Positions 61,942 through 64,000 of a stretch of 64,000 nucleotides of DNA are shown one piece after another. Within the stretch, counting starts at the first letter, position 1, and the number at the start of each line of letters is the position of its first letter. The notes beneath the pieces are model-generated. The model had not been told where the DNA came from and did not search any database. It saw only the letters and a list, made by a program, of their open reading frames with translations. Source of the stretch: Streptomyces alanosinicus (lineage in GTDB: Bacteria; Actinomycetota; Actinomycetes; Streptomycetales; Streptomycetaceae); NCBI RefSeq assembly GCF_014650595.1, contig NZ_BMVG01000001.1, positions 1,178,001 through 1,242,000 of the forward strand, given 5' to 3'. The position numbers and the translations under genes are program-made.

Positions 61942-63378
61942 TCAGCGCTTGCGGAAGGCCGCGGCCTCCGGGTTGCGGCGCCGGAGCACCCAGTAGGACA
62001 CGCCGAGAATCGCGCCCCACAGCGGAGCACAGTACAGCGAGACCCGGGCGTCCTTGTCGATACCCATGAGCACGATCACCATGAAGATGAAGAGCAGCGC
62101 GAAGACGCTGGTGTACGGCGCGCCCGGCGCGCGGAACTCGCTCTGCGGCAGCTCGCCGCGGTTCGCCTTCGCCCGGTAGCGGATCTGGCAGACCAGGATG
62201 ACGATCCAGGCCCACATGCCGGAGATGGTCGCGAAGGACACCACGTAGTCGAACGCCTTGCCCGGCCACTGGTAGTTGATCCAGACGCCGACCAGCATCA
62301 GCGCGGCGGAGAACGTGGTGCCGGCCAGCGGGGTGCCGCTGCGCGTCAGCTTGGTGAAGAACTTCGGGCCCTGGCTGTTGAGCGCCAGGTCGCGCAGCAT
62401 GCGGCCGGTGGAGTACATGCCGGAGTTGCAGGAGGACAGCGCGGCCGTGAGGACGACGAAGTTCACGATGCCGGCGCCGGCGGCGAGGCCCATCTTCCGG
62501 AACGCGGCCACGAACGGGCTCACGCCGGGGTGGAAGTTGGTCCACGGCACGACCGAAAGGATCATGATCAGCGCGCCGACGTAGAAGACGGCGATGCGCC
62601 ACGGCACCGTGTTGATCGCCTTCGGCAGCACCTTCTTGGGGTCCTTGGACTCGCCCGCGGTGACACCGACCAGCTCGACGGCGAGGAAGGCGAACATGAC
62701 CATCTGCAGGGTCATCAACGTGCTGCCGACACCGTGCGGGAAGAAGCCGCCGTCGTTCCACAGGTGACTGACCGAGGCGGTCTTGCCGGCGTCGGAGAAG
62801 CCGATCGTGAGGATGCCGGCGCAGATCAGGATCATGCCGACGATCGCGGTGACCTTGACCATGGAGAACCAGAACTCCAGCTCACCGAAGAGCTTCACGG
62901 AGATCAGGTTGGCGGCGTACAGGACGAACGTGAAGATCAGCGCCGAGACCCACTGCGGGATGTCGAACCAGTACGTCATATAGGCGGCCGCGGCCGTGAC
63001 CTCGGTGATGCCGGTGACCACCCAGAACAGCCAGTACGTCCAGCCGGTGACGAAGCCCGCGAAAGGACCGATGAACTCGCGCGCGTACTCGGAGAACGAA
63101 CCCGACACGGGGCGGTACATCAGCAGCTCGCCGAGCGCCCGCATGATCAGGAAGATGACGACGCCGGCGATGGCGTACGCGAGGATCAGGCTGGGGCCCG
63201 CCTTGGAAATGCCCTTGCCCGCGCCGAGGAACAGGCCGGTGCCGATGGCACCGCCGATGGCGATCATCTGGATCTGCCGGGACCCGAGCCCGCGCTGATA
63301 CCCCTCGCCGTCCTCGCTGTCCTCGGCCCGCGCGGCCTCATTGCCGTCGCGAAGCTGGTCGACCTGCGATGAGGTCAT
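61942..63378 (-). CDS. Amino-acid permease (APC superfamily, GABA/proline-type)
   Basis: A 478-residue 12-helix transporter: RGLGSRQIQMIAIGGAIGTG, LGAGKGISKAGPSLILAYAI, RALGELLMYRPVSGSFSEYA (the family signature), and AFLAVELVGVTAGESKDPKK. It ends with a basic tail (LRRRNPEAAAFRKR). It imports an amino acid by proton symport, with specificity unknown. ATG 63378 has GGAGAAAGG upstream. An extension to 63624 passes through the leader and is not used. Confidence 0.9.
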   Translation of the reverse strand: MTSSQVDQLRDGNEAARAEDSEDGEGYQRGLGSRQIQMIAIGGAIGTGLFLGAGKGISKAGPSLILAYAIAGVVIFLIMRALGELLMYRPVSGSFSEYAREFIGPFAGFVTGWTYWLFWVVTGITEVTAAAAYMTYWFDIPQWVSALIFTFVLYAANLISVKLFGELEFWFSMVKVTAIVGMILICAGILTIGFSDAGKTASVSHLWNDGGFFPHGVGSTLMTLQMVMFAFLAVELVGVTAGESKDPKKVLPKAINTVPWRIAVFYVGALIMILSVVPWTNFHPGVSPFVAAFRKMGLAAGAGIVNFVVLTAALSSCNSGMYSTGRMLRDLALNSQGPKFFTKLTRSGTPLAGTTFSAALMLVGVWINYQWPGKAFDYVVSFATISGMWAWIVILVCQIRYRAKANRGELPQSEFRAPGAPYTSVFALLFIFMVIVLMGIDKDARVSLYCAPLWGAILGVSYWVLRRRNPEAAAFRKR

Positions 63379-63777
63379 TGTGTGGTGCGCCTTTCTCCAT
63401 GCCGACCCGGGCCTAGTCGTCGGCCTCGGATCGGGTTTCGATCCCCCCGGATGATGGAGTTGAGCGGGCTCGGGAAAGTCCGGGCGGCGTGGGAACGCGC
63501 TCGGGCTTCTCCGGGTCCGCTGAGCCTGGCCGACGGTCGTCGGCTCGGTGGCGCACCCGGCCGGACATGGGTGGTGTCCGCCCGGGCGATCGTGAAGATT
63601 TATCACGGTCGCAATATTGATCACACGGGCACGCTGTGGCGCATCACACAGGTAAAAGCGGACAGACGACGCTCGAATGCGACAAAACCGGCCATGACGG
63701 TGACGGGATCGTTATCCGGAATTGAGCGTCCGCTGAGCGAACACTCGTGCACCGTGCAAGCCGCGATCAGGACACGG
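63379..63777. other. Long gap between permease and DUF2017 gene
   Basis: About 400 bases. AT-richer near 63595-63625 (TTTATCACGG, ATATTGATCAC), probably the permease promoter. I see no riboswitch that I recognise. A 24-codon minus-strand frame near 63625-63700 lacks support. Confidence 0.4.
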
Positions 63778-64000
63778 TCAGGACATCAGCGTGGCGACCA
63801 GGGTCTCCTGGAGCCCGCCCAGCCACAGATAGGCCATCACCATCGGCTTGCGCGGGTCCTCGTCGGGGAGCCGGTAGAGCAGATCGGTGTCGTCCTCGTC
63901 GATGATCTCCAGCCGGGTGCCGATCGCGAGCCGCAGGTCATTGAGGGCACTGAGCCACTGCCGGGACTCCCCCGGCGTCAGTTTCAGCACCGCCCCGCCC
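63778..64000 (-). CDS. DUF2017 family protein (N-terminus cut by window end)
   Basis: The last 70-odd residues of a DUF2017 protein: LTPGESRQWLSALNDLRLAI, GTRLEIIDEDD, LPDEDPRKPMVMAYLWLGGL, and QETLVATLMS. The frame stays open to the window edge. In many actinobacteria this gene lies between clpS and the mec/cysO/cysM group, which fits its place here. Confidence 0.85.
   Translation of the reverse strand, partial: GGAVLKLTPGESRQWLSALNDLRLAIGTRLEIIDEDDTDLLYRLPDEDPRKPMVMAYLWLGGLQETLVATLMS

Noticed and set aside
63625..63700. 24-codon leader frame before the permease
   Set aside because: It lacks the conserved leader-peptide ending and a ribosome binding site, so support is too weak.

Overview
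The window looks like a Streptomyces (or close relative) chromosome segment. It is very GC-rich, has strong third-position GC, uses GTG/TTG starts often, and has many genes whose start codon lies 6-8 bases after a TANNNT box with no ribosome binding site (leaderless). It also carries Streptomyces-typical families (class E sortase, DUF397/DUF5753/DUF6879 clusters, DasR operators, CysO-dependent cysteine synthesis). From memory, the right half resembles the S. coelicolor SCO2897-SCO2915 neighbourhood. No database search was possible.

Layout. 0-11 kb is ordinary chromosome: a Gfo/Idh/MocA oxidoreductase with a haem-degrading-family partner, an FAH-family hydrolase, a frameshifted yidC paralogue with DUF6412, a serine hydrolase, an HxlR regulator divergent from an MFS exporter, a class E sortase, a secreted GH30-type galactanase, and a TPR/SEC-C protein. 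11.1-31.0 kb is a DISARM-related anti-phage island. It holds vsr, a cytosine-methyltransferase homologue that has lost its catalytic cysteine, an intact cytosine methyltransferase, and a 3-gene leftward operon (XRE-GHKL ATPase, unknown protein, DUF6339-like protein). Divergent from that is a tightly overlapping 4-gene rightward operon (sacsin-like ATPase fused to an SF2 helicase, UvrD-type helicase, DrmA, DrmB). No DrmC (PLD nuclease) is visible. Two copies of a TTTGACA-N10-YGTCAAA inverted repeat flank the leftward operon. One is at the promoter of the XRE gene. The other precedes a gene-poor stretch with a candidate structured small RNA and a 42-residue basic-plus-membrane peptide gene. 31-35 kb is further accessory DNA: an orphan DUF3427 fragment and a DUF6879/XRE-DUF5753/DUF397 cluster.

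35-41.6 kb holds small secreted and membrane proteins, an AraC-type regulator, DUF2269, DUF445, an SGNH hydrolase and rdgB, ending in tRNA-Leu(TAG). 41.7-47.1 kb holds bcp, DUF3618, a GroES-like protein, a guanidine-III riboswitch with an SMR exporter, and a large bifunctional penicillin-binding protein with repetitive tails. 47.3-52 kb holds a three-gene ABC exporter, a DUF1707 protein, a lipoprotein and RNase PH. 52.1-55.3 kb is the N-acetylglucosamine PTS (nagF, nagE1, nagE2) with DasR sites. 55.4-59.5 kb holds an MBL hydrolase, a membrane-anchored MazF-fold protein, a lipoprotein and an S53 sedolisin. 59.8-64 kb holds cysM, cysO, a cysteine-type leader peptide and the JAMM protease mec, then an amino-acid permease and a DUF2017 gene cut by the window end.

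How the genes work together. In the island, the methyltransferase pair probably marks host DNA while DrmA/DrmB and the helicase/ATPase proteins restrict unmarked DNA. The XRE-GHKL protein is a candidate autoregulator. Mec, CysO and CysM make cysteine from a protein thiocarboxylate under probable cysteine attenuation. NagF with NagE1/NagE2 imports N-acetylglucosamine under DasR.
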